In this document: positions 8,817 to 18,684 of the stretch, piece after piece
Layout: each line of letters opens with the position of its first letter
How positions within the stretch are numbered: the stretch's first letter is position 1
NCBI GenBank assembly: GCA_002104945.1
Contig: MCFH01000125.1
Span: forward strand, 1 to 35,039
Length of the DNA stretch: 35,039 nt
Source of the DNA: Piromyces finnis
Taxonomy: Eukaryota; Neocallimastigomycota; Neocallimastigomycetes; Neocallimastigales; Neocallimastigaceae
Direction of reading: 5' to 3'
Notes under the pieces: generated by a model
Told to the model about the DNA's origin: nothing
What the model saw: the letters and a program-made list of their open reading frames with translations, nothing else
Databases searched by the model: none
Made by a program: the position numbers and the translations under genes

Positions 8817-9535
8817 ATATATATAAAACAAAAAAAAAAAAAAAAAAAAAAATATGTTATTGAATAAAATATATATTAATAGTGAATAATAATATTTAAT
8901 AACAATTATAATAAAACATATGAAATTATATAAATACATTTACATAAAGTGATTTATATACATCAATCGAGCAATTGAAATATAAAATATACAAATAATA
9001 ATAAATAATATTTTAAATATATAAATTGTTATGTGACTTGATATGATAATTAAATTAAAATTAACAATAAAATAAATTATATTATGCAAGATATATTAAA
9101 GTAATAGAAATATAAAAAATATAAATATATATATATATATATAAATTGAAATTATATAATCATAAATAAAATAGTTAAAACACTAGTAAATAACATATCA
9201 CAAATAATTATATTACTAAACATTGAATAATAATAATAATAAATATAAAAGGATAAATAATAAATAATAAATAATTAATGATTAATAATTAGTAATAATT
9301 AATAATAATTAGTAATAATATTGAAAATACAAATATTTGACGATCATATTCTAAGATAATAATAATAAATTATAATAAAAATTTATCATTTAATAATAGT
9401 ATAGACAATAATTATTATCAATAATATCAACAATAATTAATTAATAAACAAAAATAAGAAATAATAATAATTAATAAAATAGGAAATTATTTAAATATAA
9501 AATATATAAGAAATAACATAATAATAGTACAGAAA
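8817..9535. other. AT-rich region with simple repeats
   Basis: No gene seen. It has a long A run at about 8830-8851, (AT)n at about 9127-9142, and AATAATTAGT/AATAATTAAT repeats at about 9260-9320. It may hide the decayed LTR and leader of the gag relic that follows, but no boundary could be recognised. Confidence 0.45.
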
Positions 9536-10683
9536 ATGGACAACCAGACAAAAATTATTACTTTCAATAGATTACCTATATTAGGCGAATCAAATATATC
9601 TTTTGACTCATGGAAATTCTCCTTTGACCATTGGTGTTCTACATTCAAAATCATTGAAGAAGCAGAAAAAATTGATTATTTACTAGCAATAACTGCGAAT
9701 GTGGCCAGAACAATTGTATATAATTCCTTAAACAAAAGCAGTCCAGATAACTATGAGACAATTTTAAAGAATCTCAGTAAACATTACAAGAAAACATCCT
9801 CCAAGAATTCAAAAATCTTAGAACTCTCTTCTATTACAATAAAAAAGATGAAAGTATCTCTGAATTTGATTTAAGATTCACGGAATTATTAAATCAAATA
9901 AATAAAACCGTCACATTATCAGAATTAATTATAACGTCTTATTATATTAATGCTTTCAGGAACTGGGAAAAAATATATGAAAATCTTATGGAAGAAGAAC
10001 CAACAACCCTAGAAGACGCCATGAAGATAACTTCGAAGAAAGAGAAGATAATGAACCTAATGAAAGAAAATAAAGGAAAGGCAATACCCTCTGGAACAAA
10101 CAAAGAAAAATTCAATAAATTAAATAAGTTTAGCAAATTTCAAGAAAATACAGATCATAGTGAAATTATGTACAACACAAAGAATAAAACTAGTACATCT
10201 TATTTACTACCAAATACAAGTGACAACAATGATAGAATTAAGAAGATGTACAATAATAATCACAACATATATAGAAATTATAATAATAGTAACAGATATG
10301 TCTCTAACTTCAATAATCCAAATAATAATCCAAATTACAGAATTTATAATAATGTACCAAATTATGATTATCCTAACAATAAAAACGGTTATAATAAATA
10401 TTATCAAAATAACAACAACAATGATAATTTAAATAATAATTACAATAATAAGATAATTAATAATGAACAAAGAAGTAATTATTATAATAGAAATCAATTC
10501 AATAACAGAATGGAAGAAAGAAGAAATATACTTAAAAATAATGCTGACAACAACGACGAAATTCAAGAGTTAACGCAAAAATTGTCAGAACTTAAGATAA
10601 ACTTCTGTGCAAATTGCTTACGTATTGGTCATCAAGACTTCGAATGTCCTGAGAATTATGATGAAGAAAATTATTTAAACTAA
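9536..10683 (+). pseudogene. Element E: Asn-rich retrotransposon gag (one frameshift)
   Basis: ATG at 9536 (MDNQTKIITFNRLPILGESN..). A capsid-like region follows (FDSWKFSFDHWCSTF, LSKHYKK). The frame slips by one base near 9788-9795 and continues with the typical gag pattern LRTLFYYNKKDESISEFD, FTELLNQ and TTLEDAMKI. Next comes a ~110-residue Asn/Tyr-rich tract (about 10230-10500), then a CCHC knuckle CANCLRIGHQDFEC at the C-terminus. The Asn-rich insert between capsid and nucleocapsid is not seen in the other elements. No close relation to A-D or F; a separate gag lineage. Confidence 0.7.
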
Positions 10684-11322
10684 TTGATGGGAGTATGCAA
10701 TCTCCCTATATAAACAAAATTGCACGTCCAAATCAAAATCTAAATACAATAAATGTGCTTCACAAAAATAAAAAAACACATCTATTAAACTATTAGATAA
10801 AATAAAATAAATAATACTAATAAATCAATAATAAAACCTTCCATTTTGAACCAACCAAAAATTAATATATTAAAGCAAAAGAAGAAAGAAATCAGAGATA
10901 GAAGAAGAAGAATAATGGATATCGACTCAGAAGAAGAAAGTGAATATAATTGTAACGAAATATTATACAATAATGATAACCAAAATGAAATAAGCTATGT
11001 TGAAGAAAGCAGAGAAGAAAATGACAACAAAAATAATAAAAGTAACACAACTAATGAAAATAAATAAATGAGGAAAACAATAAAAATAATGGAGGCAATA
11101 AAGGAAACATTAATAGAAAGGAGGAAAATAATGAAGATGATGGAAATACAAAGATTAATAAAATAGAAGAAACTTCAAAAACTCTTAAGCAAAAAGAAAT
11201 ATTATGGAAACACCAAATAATATAGAAAATAATAGTAAAAAAATGATAACTAAGAGGAATATGACAGAAATCCAAATGCTTAATAAAAATCAAAAGTTCA
11301 ATATATTAAAGGAAGCTGATAA
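10684..11322 (+). pseudogene. Element E: decayed region downstream of gag
   Basis: Low-complexity, frame-broken coding remnant. A +1 frame continues for ~35 codons after the gag stop (...DGSMQSPYINKIARPNQ). An acidic/Asn-rich stretch at 10846-11067 reads KKKEIRDRRRRIMDIDSEEESEYN... No protease, RT or integrase motif is visible. The relic stops where the LTR of F begins, so the rest is either absent or elsewhere. Confidence 0.5.
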
Positions 11323-11692
11323 TGTAAAGATATCAAACGCCTCTGTTTGATATCTTTAATGTAACTTAAGCCACAAGTATTATTGTTTAAGTTACACAAA
11401 TTATATTCAGAAAAAGAAAATGAGACATAATTTATTTATTAATAATTAAGATTTTAGTGTAGATTTTAAATAATAATATATAAGAAATAAATAGTTATAA
11501 TATAATATAATGTATTTAGGAAAATATAAATAGAAGATATTTTTCATCATTTTATCGATGTAATTGTTATTATTAAAATTCTATTATAATAAAAGATATT
11601 TTTAATAAAACAATTTTTTATTTTTATTTTAAATTTAGTGTTATTGTAATAGAATAGATATCCTAATCTATTCTTTCTGTGTCGCCATTACA
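11323..11692 (+). repeat. 5' LTR of element F
   Basis: Starts TG and ends CA. Just inside is a perfect 14-bp inverted repeat (11325-11338 / 11345-11358, 6-base loop), followed by GTAACTTAA..TTAAGTTAC (about 11361-11395). Near the 3' end a GAATAGAT / ATCTATTC stem lies at about 11651-11673. Confidence 0.93.
11525..11570 (+). promoter_or_regulatory. LTR promoter of F: TATA box and self-primer at the presumed mRNA 5' end
   Basis: TATAAATAG at 11525-11533, then GTAATTGTTAT at 11560-11570. The 35-base spacing is that of a TATA box and start site. The second sequence is the exact complement of the PBS. Confidence 0.65.
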
Positions 11693-11703
11693 ATAACAAT
11701 TAC
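11693..11703 (+). promoter_or_regulatory. Self-primer binding site (PBS) of element F
   Basis: ATAACAATTAC directly after the LTR, perfectly complementary to GTAATTGTTAT in the LTR (11560-11570); base 12 mismatches. No TGG, so no tRNA PBS. Confidence 0.75.
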
Positions 11704-11743
11704 CTAACTACTTCAAGAGTACGTTAGGATATCTACTACTGTC

Positions 11744-11853
11744 AGAAGAAGAATTTATAGAAGAACTTGGTTGCTACCATAGAAGAAGAATCTACCGAAG
11801 TACTTGGTTGCTACCACAGAAGAAGAATTTATAGAAGAACTTGGTTCTACCGC
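11744..11853 (+). repeat. 37-bp tandem repeat in the leader of F
   Basis: Three consecutive copies (11744-11780, 11781-11817, 11818-11853) of AGAAGAAGAATTTATAG followed by AACTTGGTTGCTACC. The last copy lacks one base. A shorter repeat, TACCGCCGAAGGACA, follows twice. The copies are noncoding (period not a multiple of three) and lie between PBS and gag. Confidence 0.85.
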
Positions 11854-12162
11854 CGAAGGACAAGAAATATGAAGAAAGAAAAGCTACTTGTTAGATTTAC
11901 CGCCGAAGGACAGAAATTAAGAGAATGAAAACTATAAATCTTAAGGATTAGTAATACAAAACTTGTTCGACACTGCTTTGCAGAACGCGTTTGAATAACT
12001 TTTTGTATTAGATATAATTGTATATGTGTAATTAAAAAAAAAAAAAAAAAAAAAAATTTAAGATTACTTACTTAAAACAGTAGTAAGAAACCATTTTAAT
12101 TTATATTTATATTATATTTGAATTGGAGGACTTTAATTAGTGATTTAAAATTTAAATTTGAG

Positions 12163-12828
12163 ATGGGTGATAGGACTGTGGGTGTTTCTGGGAACTCGGG
12201 GAACATTATTAATGCTCCACCGATATTTTCTGGTAAACAAAGAGAATTGGATGGATTTTTAACTAGAGTTGAGTTGGTATTTCGTACTCGACCGACACTG
12301 TATAATACAGATCGAGTCAAGGTCGACTTCGTTATATCATACTTCTCTGGTAAACCTTTGGAATGGGCTTCAGTGTTGATGAAGAATAATAGTGGGGTTT
12401 TAAACCATTATGATGAATTTGTAGATAGGTTGAAGGCTAATTTTGGCAGTTATAGATACGATACCGTTGTAGCTAACGGTAAATTAGATAATCTTCGCCA
12501 AAGGAAACTTGGTCAGGTATTAGATTACATTACCGAGTTTCAACGTATTAGCCAAAATTCAAGCTTTAATGATAGCGCAAAAATCTACATGTTTCTGAAA
12601 GGTTTATTACCACCACTTAGGGAGAAGTTGGCTTTCATTGAATCAAACCCAACTTCAATTGAACAATTGATTTCTTCAACTATTTTAGTTGAAGATATGA
12701 TGAAAAGGAATTCCTTAAGTGAATTTTATTTTAATGGTAGAAGGGCTAATGATCCTATGGATGTGGATGTATTTAGAATTAGTAGAAGAATAAACGAAAA
12801 GGTATGTGAATATCCAAGGATCAAGTAA
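12163..12828 (+). pseudogene. Element F gag (capsid part)
   Basis: ATG at 12163 (MGDRTVGVSGNSG..). The remaining ~220 codons show the gag core: PPIFSGKQRELDGFLTRVEL, ISYFSGKPLEWASVLM, RQRKLGQVLDYITEFQRIS and MFLKGLLPPLREKLAF. An earlier in-frame region from 12118 lacks an ATG. The stop after EKVCEYPRIK is due to a frame slip near 12800; the nucleocapsid continues in the next frame. Confidence 0.8.
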
Positions 12829-13054
12829 AAATTACAATGAAAACATAGACAACTTTGAAGAAGAAAAGAAAAAAGGGTTATGTTTTCTTTGTAAACAACC
12901 GGGACATTTAAAATTTAATTGTCCTAATAGAGTAAAGCCCAGAAAAGTGTTAAGAATTGTTAAAGAAAGGACTCCAAAAATTGTTAATCCAAAAATTTAC
13001 AAAGTTGGAGTCAAGGGAGTGAAAAGTGATTTAAACCTTGTGGATTTTACTTGA
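12806..13054 (+). pseudogene. Element F nucleocapsid zinc knuckle
   Basis: Continues gag in another frame: a basic segment with CCHC knuckle CFLCKQPGHLKFNC, then a Lys/Val-rich linker (RKVLRIVKERTPKIVNPKI). It ends at TGA where the protease frame takes over, so a second frame slip lies near 13050. Confidence 0.75.
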
Positions 13055-13056
13055 GT

Positions 13057-13443
13057 ACCAATGAAGTTTCGGAAGTTAAAATTAAGGTTTTAATTGATTC
13101 CGGTTCTGAATTAAATTTCATTAATCCAAGTCTTGCTGAAGACCTTGGTATTAATTTGGAAAAAGTAGAACCATTCCGTGTATCAGGTGTTAGTGATGGA
13201 GTTGTTAGTGTTTGGGAAAGGACTGAGAAGTGCATGCTCCGTTGCAAAAATCACTTCGAAGTAATTCAACTTTATGGATTACAAGTCCCCGGTGTTGATG
13301 TTATTCTTGGTTTGCCGTGGATAAAGAAGCATAATCCAAATGCTTTCTACGACTCTAAGAAAATCGCTTTTAGTTCTGGTTATTGTGCCAGACATTGTAA
13401 AAAGGCAAAAGAAAAGAAAACCAAGAAAGAAGTCAAAGAATGA
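13057..13443 (+). pseudogene. Element F aspartic protease
   Basis: Retropepsin-like domain with active site VLIDSGSELNFINPSLA and the second conserved stretch VILGLPWIKKHNP. It ends in a Lys-rich tail and TGA. Residues of the domain are intact, but it is cut off from gag and RT by frame breaks. Confidence 0.8.
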
Positions 13444-14610
13444 TCAGTTAGATCATGATGTTCTCGACCGAAGCTTACCAAAAACCGAAAGTAGATCCCT
13501 CGTCCCAAACAATGAAGAAAAAGAATATGTTAAAGGCCGCCTTGTTAGAACCATAATGATGAAGATGAAGCGATGATGAATATATTAGTTTTAATAAAAA
13601 AGTTAAATGTATTGTAACAAAAATTAATGAAACATGTAATAATGATAATGAATCATGTAGTAATAATAATAATAAGAAAAGATATTAATAAAGATAAATT
13701 GGTCGCCGTACCAACCCAATATTTAGAATTTAGTGAAGTGTTTAATGAAAAAAATTGTGAAGTGTTACCTCCTCATAGACCTTATGATTGTGAAATCAAA
13801 CTTAAAGATGATTCGACTTTATTTTATGGACCTTGTATCCATTAACTGAAGTTGAAAGAGAGGAACTTAAAAAATATATTGATGAAATTTAAATAAAGGT
13901 TTTATTAGGAAATCATCGTCTCCTGCTGGTGCCCCAATTTTTTTGTTAAAAAGAAGGACTCCTAAGACTTTGTATCGATTATAGAAAGTTGAATGATATT
14001 ACATTCGTAATTCATATCCTTTACCTTTAATTAGTGACCTTTTGGATAGGGTGAAAAATGCTAAGATTTTTACTAAATTAGACCTTAAATCCGCTTATAA
14101 TCTTGTTCGTATTAAAGAAGGTGACGAATACAAAACGGCTTTTCGTACTAAGTATGGCATTTTGAATATCTGGTTATGCCTTTTGGATTAAAGAATGCAC
14201 CTGCAACTTTTCAACACTTCATTAACGATGTCCTTAGTGACTATTTAGACGATTTTGTTATCTCATATATTGATGATATTCTTATTTATTCTAATAATAT
14301 CGAAGAACATCATGAGCATGTTAAAAAGGTACTTAAGAAACTACTTGAAAATAATCTTTATGTTAAATTAGAAAAATGTGAGTTTGATGTTGAGAAAACC
14401 ACTTTTCTTGGTTATGTCATTTCAAAGGATGGATTGCAAATGGATGAAAATAAAGTTAAAGCAATTCTCGATTGGCCGGTTCCCAAGAATGTTAAAGAGG
14501 TTCAGTCTTTTATTGGTTATGAATATACAGAATTTTTATTAAAGACTTTGCTAAAATTGCAAACCCTCTTCACAAACTCACTAGAAAGAATGTTGCTTTT
14601 AACTGGGTGA
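13444..14610 (+). pseudogene. Element F reverse transcriptase (many frame breaks)
   Basis: After a degraded linker, LPPHRPYDCEIKL appears at about 13768-13806. 13845-14170 is RT fingers/palm in shifting frames (fragments of SPAGAP and [22 protein letters not shown]). From 14176 there are 145 clean codons: [26 protein letters not shown] (catalytic), [10 protein letters not shown]. The frame is lost again at about 14516. Confidence 0.85.
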
Positions 14611-15139
14611 AAGAAGATCAGGACGCTTTTATTTTATTAAAACTCTGTTCACGTCAGCTCCTATTCTGAAACATGCGGATAGTAATAAACAATTTATTGT
14701 AGAAACTGATGCTAGTAATTATGCTGTCGGTGCTATTCTCTCTCAAGAATTTGATGGCAAATTACATCCTATTGCATTTCTTTCTAAAAGTTTGACGAGT
14801 TGTCAAAGAAACTATCCTATATATGACAAGGAACTTTTAGCTATTGTAGTTGCTCTTGAAGAATGGCGTCATTATTTAGAAGGTGCACGCCATCCGTTCA
14901 TAATTTATACTGATCACAAGAATTTAACATTTCCTAGAAAACCTGAAATGTTATCTCAGAGACAAATTAGATGGAATTTGTTCTTATCCAGATTTGATTT
15001 TAAACTCATTTATAGAGCTGGAAAGAAATCCGGTAAGCCTGATATCCTGTCTCGTAGAAGTGACCATTTAAGAATAATATTAATTCTGATGTTTCTTGTC
15101 TTACTATTTCGTTTCATCATAGCGATAACAAACCGTTAA
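14611..15139 (+). pseudogene. Element F RNase H domain
   Basis: Clean stretch with APILKHADSNKQFIVETDAS, NYPIYDKELLAIVVALEEW, YTDHKNLTF and GKPDILSRRSDHL; the RNase H acidic residues (ETDAS, YDKEL, TDHKN) are present. The tail after SDHL is out of frame with the family linker. Confidence 0.8.
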
Positions 15140-16135
15140 TCGATTCTATTTTATTAGAACTTAAAAATGACGATTTGTATAATTCTATTGTCCAATTTAA
15201 AATGAATGGTTCTGCATGTAATGCACCTATTAAAAATATTGATAAAGTTATTATTGATAGTGAAGGATTTTTGTTATATAATAATCTTATTTATGTTCCT
15301 AAATCTCTTAGGACAGAGTTTTGGAACTTCATCATGATTCTGTTGCTGCTGGTCATTTCGGTATTAAGAAAACCTGAACTGATTTCCAGAAACTTTTGGT
15401 GGCCAAGGTTTCATTCAGACGTTAAATCTTTTATCAAATCTTGCGTGACTTGTTGCAAATCCAAAGTCCCCAGACATAAGCCTTATGGATTGTTATCCCC
15501 TTTGGACACTCCCAGTAGGCCCTGGTCTGATATTTCTATTGATTTTATTGTTGATCTTCCTAAGTCCAGAGATATGACAACTCTCATGGTTGTTGTCGAT
15601 AGATTTACTAAATTTGCTCACGCCATTCCTTTACGTTGTCTTCCTACTGCTTCGATTGCTGCTGATGCTTTTATTGCTAATGTCTTCCGTTTGCATGGTC
15701 TTCCTGATTCCATCATTTCTGATAGAGGCTCGCAATTTACTTCTGACTTTTGGTCAAGACTTTGTGACCTTCTTAATATCAATCATTCATTATCAACTGC
15801 CAACCATCCGCAGACAGATGGTCAAACGGAGAGGGTGAACGGCATATTAGAACAATATTTCCGTTGTTTTATAAATAAAAAGCAGAATAACTGGGTTGAT
15901 CTTATCCCATTTGCTGAATTTGCATATAATAAACTTTACAACAATCTATAAATCAATCCCATTCTTTGCTAATTATGGTTTTCATCCAAAGTTCAGCTTA
16001 GAAATTCCAGCTAATGATAGACCTAGTAGAGCTGAACAAAGAGTAATTGATATGAATGAAAACTTTAAATTATTAAAAGAAAACTTAGAAAAAGCAAAAG
16101 AAACATATAAGAAATATGCCGATATGAAAGAATGA
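15140..16135 (+). pseudogene. Element F integrase
   Basis: HHCC zinc domain: the two His (HHDSVAAGHFG) are in a shifted frame at about 15327-15365, and the two Cys (SCVTCCKSK) are in frame. The DDE core is complete: SIDFIVDLP, ISDRGSQFTSDFW and NHPQTDGQTERVN. It slips at about 15930 and resumes with FFANYGFHPKFSLEIPA and KKYADMKE. Confidence 0.85.
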
Positions 16136-16588
16136 TTCCCCCGGATTGAAGTGGGAAAGAAGGTATGGTTATTGAAAGATTCTCCTGGAACTAACCTAAA
16201 GAGAAAATTAGCACCTCAAATGCTTGGCCATTTGAGATAATTGAAAAAGTTAGTTCTCTCGCTTTCAAATTGAAACTTCCAAAGACAATGAGATGTCATC
16301 CAGTCTTTCATGTTTCATTGTTAGAACCATACTTTGAAAACAAGTTTAACGACAGGTCTAATCGTAGGAAGAGGAAATATTCACCTTAACACAGATTTAA
16401 TTGAAAAAATTCCAGAGAAAATTGAAAAGATGAAATCTGTTAATGGTGAAACATTTTATAAGTTATCATGGAAAGGATTTGACAAATCCACTTGGATTTC
16501 TGAAGATCAGATTCCAGATAAACAATTAATACAAGAGTTTGAAAGAAACTCTAAAAAGTCAAAAATAAGTCGAACGACTCCTCCATGA
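16136..16588 (+). pseudogene. Element F integrase C-terminus and divergent chromodomain
   Basis: Fragments of the integrase C-terminal domain (LKLPKTMRCHPVFHVSLLEPYF) precede a chromodomain-like segment: EKIEKMKSVNGETFYKLSWKGFDKSTWISEDQI. It matches the chromodomain pattern (VE-I, Y-V-WKGY, TWEP). The cage Tyr of KWKGY is Phe, and the WEP motif is WIS, so it is more divergent than in A and D. Confidence 0.65.
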
Positions 16589-16696
16589 AAATTAGAAAGA
16601 ATAAAGTTGGTAATCTAATCAAGCACAGATACCAACCATTTGTAATTGAAATTCCTTCGAGAAAAGATTCCTTATAAATTAATCTCGCAGGAGCTC

Positions 16697-16713
16697 GACT
16701 TAGAGAGAGAGAT
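16697..16713 (+). promoter_or_regulatory. Polypurine tract of element F
   Basis: GACTTAGAGAGAGAGAT immediately before the 3' LTR; the purine run AGAGAGAGAGA is the likely plus-strand primer. The hairpin found next to the tract in A, B and D is absent. Confidence 0.65.
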
Positions 16714-17308
16714 TGTAAAGATATCAAACGCCTCTGTTTGATATCTTTAATGTAACTTAAGCCACAATATTATTGTTTAAGTTACACAAATTATATTCAG
16801 AAAAAGAAAATGAGACATAATTTATTTATTAATAATTAAAGTTTAAAACAAAATAAATTATTAATTTATTTTTAATGTTTAACAAGTAAATTAATATTCT
16901 CAATTTAAATCCCTAGTTTTAGTATTGTTTTTTTATAGAAATAGATAAATAAATAAATGATTAATATATCAATAATACATGGGCACATATTCAAATTAAA
17001 GTACTTAATTTGAATTGCCAATTGTATTTTACTAAAAATAGTTATAGTTTAAATATTTATTAATAATTAAGATTTTAGTGTAGATTTTAAATAATAATAT
17101 ATAAGAAATAAATAGTTATAATATAATATAAATGTATTTAGGAAAAATATAAATAGAAGATATTTTTCATCATTTTATCGATGTAATTGTTATTAATATA
17201 ATTTCTATTATAATAAAAGATATTTTTTAACAAAACAATTTTATATAAATCTTTAGTGTATTGTAATAGAATAGATATCCTAATCTATTCTTTTGTGTCG
17301 ACTTTACA
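16714..17308 (+). repeat. 3' LTR of element F, with an extra ~225 bases
   Basis: Same ends and same 14-bp inverted repeat (16716-16729 / 16736-16749) as the 5' LTR, plus TATA box and primer sequence. It is longer because of a block between 17-bp direct repeats (16823-16839 and 17054-17070). Confidence 0.92.
16840..17070. repeat. 231-bp block present only in the 3' LTR of F
   Basis: Bounded by the direct repeat TATTTATTAATAATTAA. It contains an 11-bp-arm palindrome around AAGTACTT (about 16991-17017) and no coding capacity. Either an insertion with long target duplication, or the ancestral state lost from the 5' LTR by recombination between the repeats. Confidence 0.6.
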
Positions 17309-18056
17309 AAAATATTATATATAAATTTTTAAATATGAAATTACATATTTTAAATAATAAAAATTATTTTAAATATGGCTGATATGTAGCTAGACATATT
17401 ATTTCATATCAGAAAATAAAATAAATAAAAAACAACTTTCTCTACAACACATTGATACAAGATACATAAAAAAATATAATATTTTAAATATTTTATGAAT
17501 AATATGTTAAGGATTTGAGATGAATTTAGGTAAGTTAGGTCAGAATGCCCTAACCCTACTTATTAAATTAATATAAATTATGTTTTATAATCAAACTTTT
17601 ATTTATTAATAAATTTATTAATACATTTTGTTAATCAAATATTTTATTAATCACTAAGTAGAGTTAAAAAACTTAATGATTTCTCGAAAAATTCAATTGT
17701 TGAATTAATTTTGAGTATTTATAATTTTTAAATCAATTAATTAATAATTATTCTATTTAATATAGTTACATTAATTATAAAATACATGATTCCAATTTTA
17801 ATATAATTAACTATTCTATAAATTAAAATATATTAAATATTTATATAATGACTTTAAGCTTATGACTTATCTTTATTACTTGCTTAAGTCATTTCAATCA
17901 TTTGAGGAGGAATGACTAATTATTTCATTTATTTAAATTTCCTTCCACATCAAATGAATAAAGAGATATTATTTAAACTTTAATAAATATAAAATCTTAA
18001 TAATTATAATTAATAAATATCTCTAAAAATATTATTAAATAATGTTTTTCTAAAAT
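17309..18056. other. Intergenic AT-rich region
   Basis: No gene seen. Several short hairpins: CTGATATG / CATATCAG at about 17379-17412, and TAAGTTAGG..CCTAAC at about 17531-17557. These resemble the hairpin-rich LTRs, so an old solo LTR may be hidden, but no TG..CA boundaries with target duplication were found. Confidence 0.4.
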
Positions 18057-18585
18057 TGTAATGTTTCTATAAAAATAATATATTTATATAGAAACGTTTC
18101 TGTACACAATAGGCGAGTATATCCACTTAAGTAATATGTTTTTTTAATATATTAATAAAAATATTTTATTTATTTTATTTTTTAAGTTTCTTTATTTAAT
18201 TTATAAAATAATATTTTATAATTTTGTGTAAATTACTTATTTTTTTATTATTAATTAATAAAAACACAAAAAATAATTTTTTTTGTAAATTTTCTTTCCT
18301 TTTATACTTTTCCAAAATTAATTAAAATTTAGGTTTCGGAAAGATAATAGTATTAATTAGTAATTAAATTTTAATTTCCGATATTTGATTGGTCTCGGCT
18401 AATTTCAATAAAATTTAAAATAAATTTATCGGAATATCTATTTAAAAAATTTTTAAAATCAATAAATAAAATTATTATTTTAAATTTGGTAAAGTTATGT
18501 GTCGAACCCACGACATCTATCGTGATTAATTTCGACATTTACCAATATACCAATATTACTAATTTCATTATCAATATTCGTTACA
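18057..18585 (-). repeat. 3' LTR of element B
   Basis: 529 bases. On the minus strand it begins TGTAACGAATATTG and ends AGAAACATTACA. Near the U5 end are inverted repeats GTTTCTATA / TATAGAAAC. A tRNA-Asp-like module sits in U3 (separate entry). Confidence 0.93.
18481..18557 (-). other. tRNA-like module in the U3 of element B
   Basis: Minus strand: TTGGTATATTGGTAAATG (A-box-like), then AATCACGATAGATGTCG, then GGGTTCGACAC (B-box-like). Spacing and order fit a tRNA gene of the Asp type (anticodon position reads ATC). TTGGTAAA / TTTACCAA, TGTCGAA / TTCGACA and CACGA / TCGTG form nested inverted repeats. The second LTR carries the same module at about 23456-23531. Confidence 0.5.
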
Positions 18586-18621
18586 TGGTCCTCCTCGAAT
18601 GATTCGGATACCAGACGAATC
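18586..18621 (-). promoter_or_regulatory. Polypurine tract and adjacent hairpin of element B
   Basis: Minus-strand GAGGAGGACCA abuts the 3' LTR. Beside it is a 6-bp stem GATTCG (18601-18606) / CGAATC (18616-18621), with the 9-base loop GATACCAGA on the plus strand. Confidence 0.7.
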
Positions 18622-18684
18622 TTTAAAACTTTACAAAAAATTATAACAAGTTACATACAAAATTACAAATTACATTAAACTAGA

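Larger units (their letters stand above)
11323..17308 (+). mobile_element. Element F: decayed chromodomain Ty3/gypsy element
   Basis: About 6 kb on the plus strand, with LTRs of 370 and 595 bases that share ends (TGTAAAGATATC..., ...TTTACA or ATTACA). Order: 5' LTR, PBS, long leader, gag, CCHC, protease, RT, RNase H, integrase, chromodomain, polypurine tract, 3' LTR. The coding part has many one-base shifts and stops and cannot encode a working polyprotein. The 5-bp flanks differ (GATAA left, AAAAT right), so there is no visible target duplication. Confidence 0.92.

Noticed and set aside
9230-9320. CRISPR-like or satellite array in AATAATTAGT repeats
   Set aside because: Irregular low-complexity A/T sequence without fixed unit or spacers.
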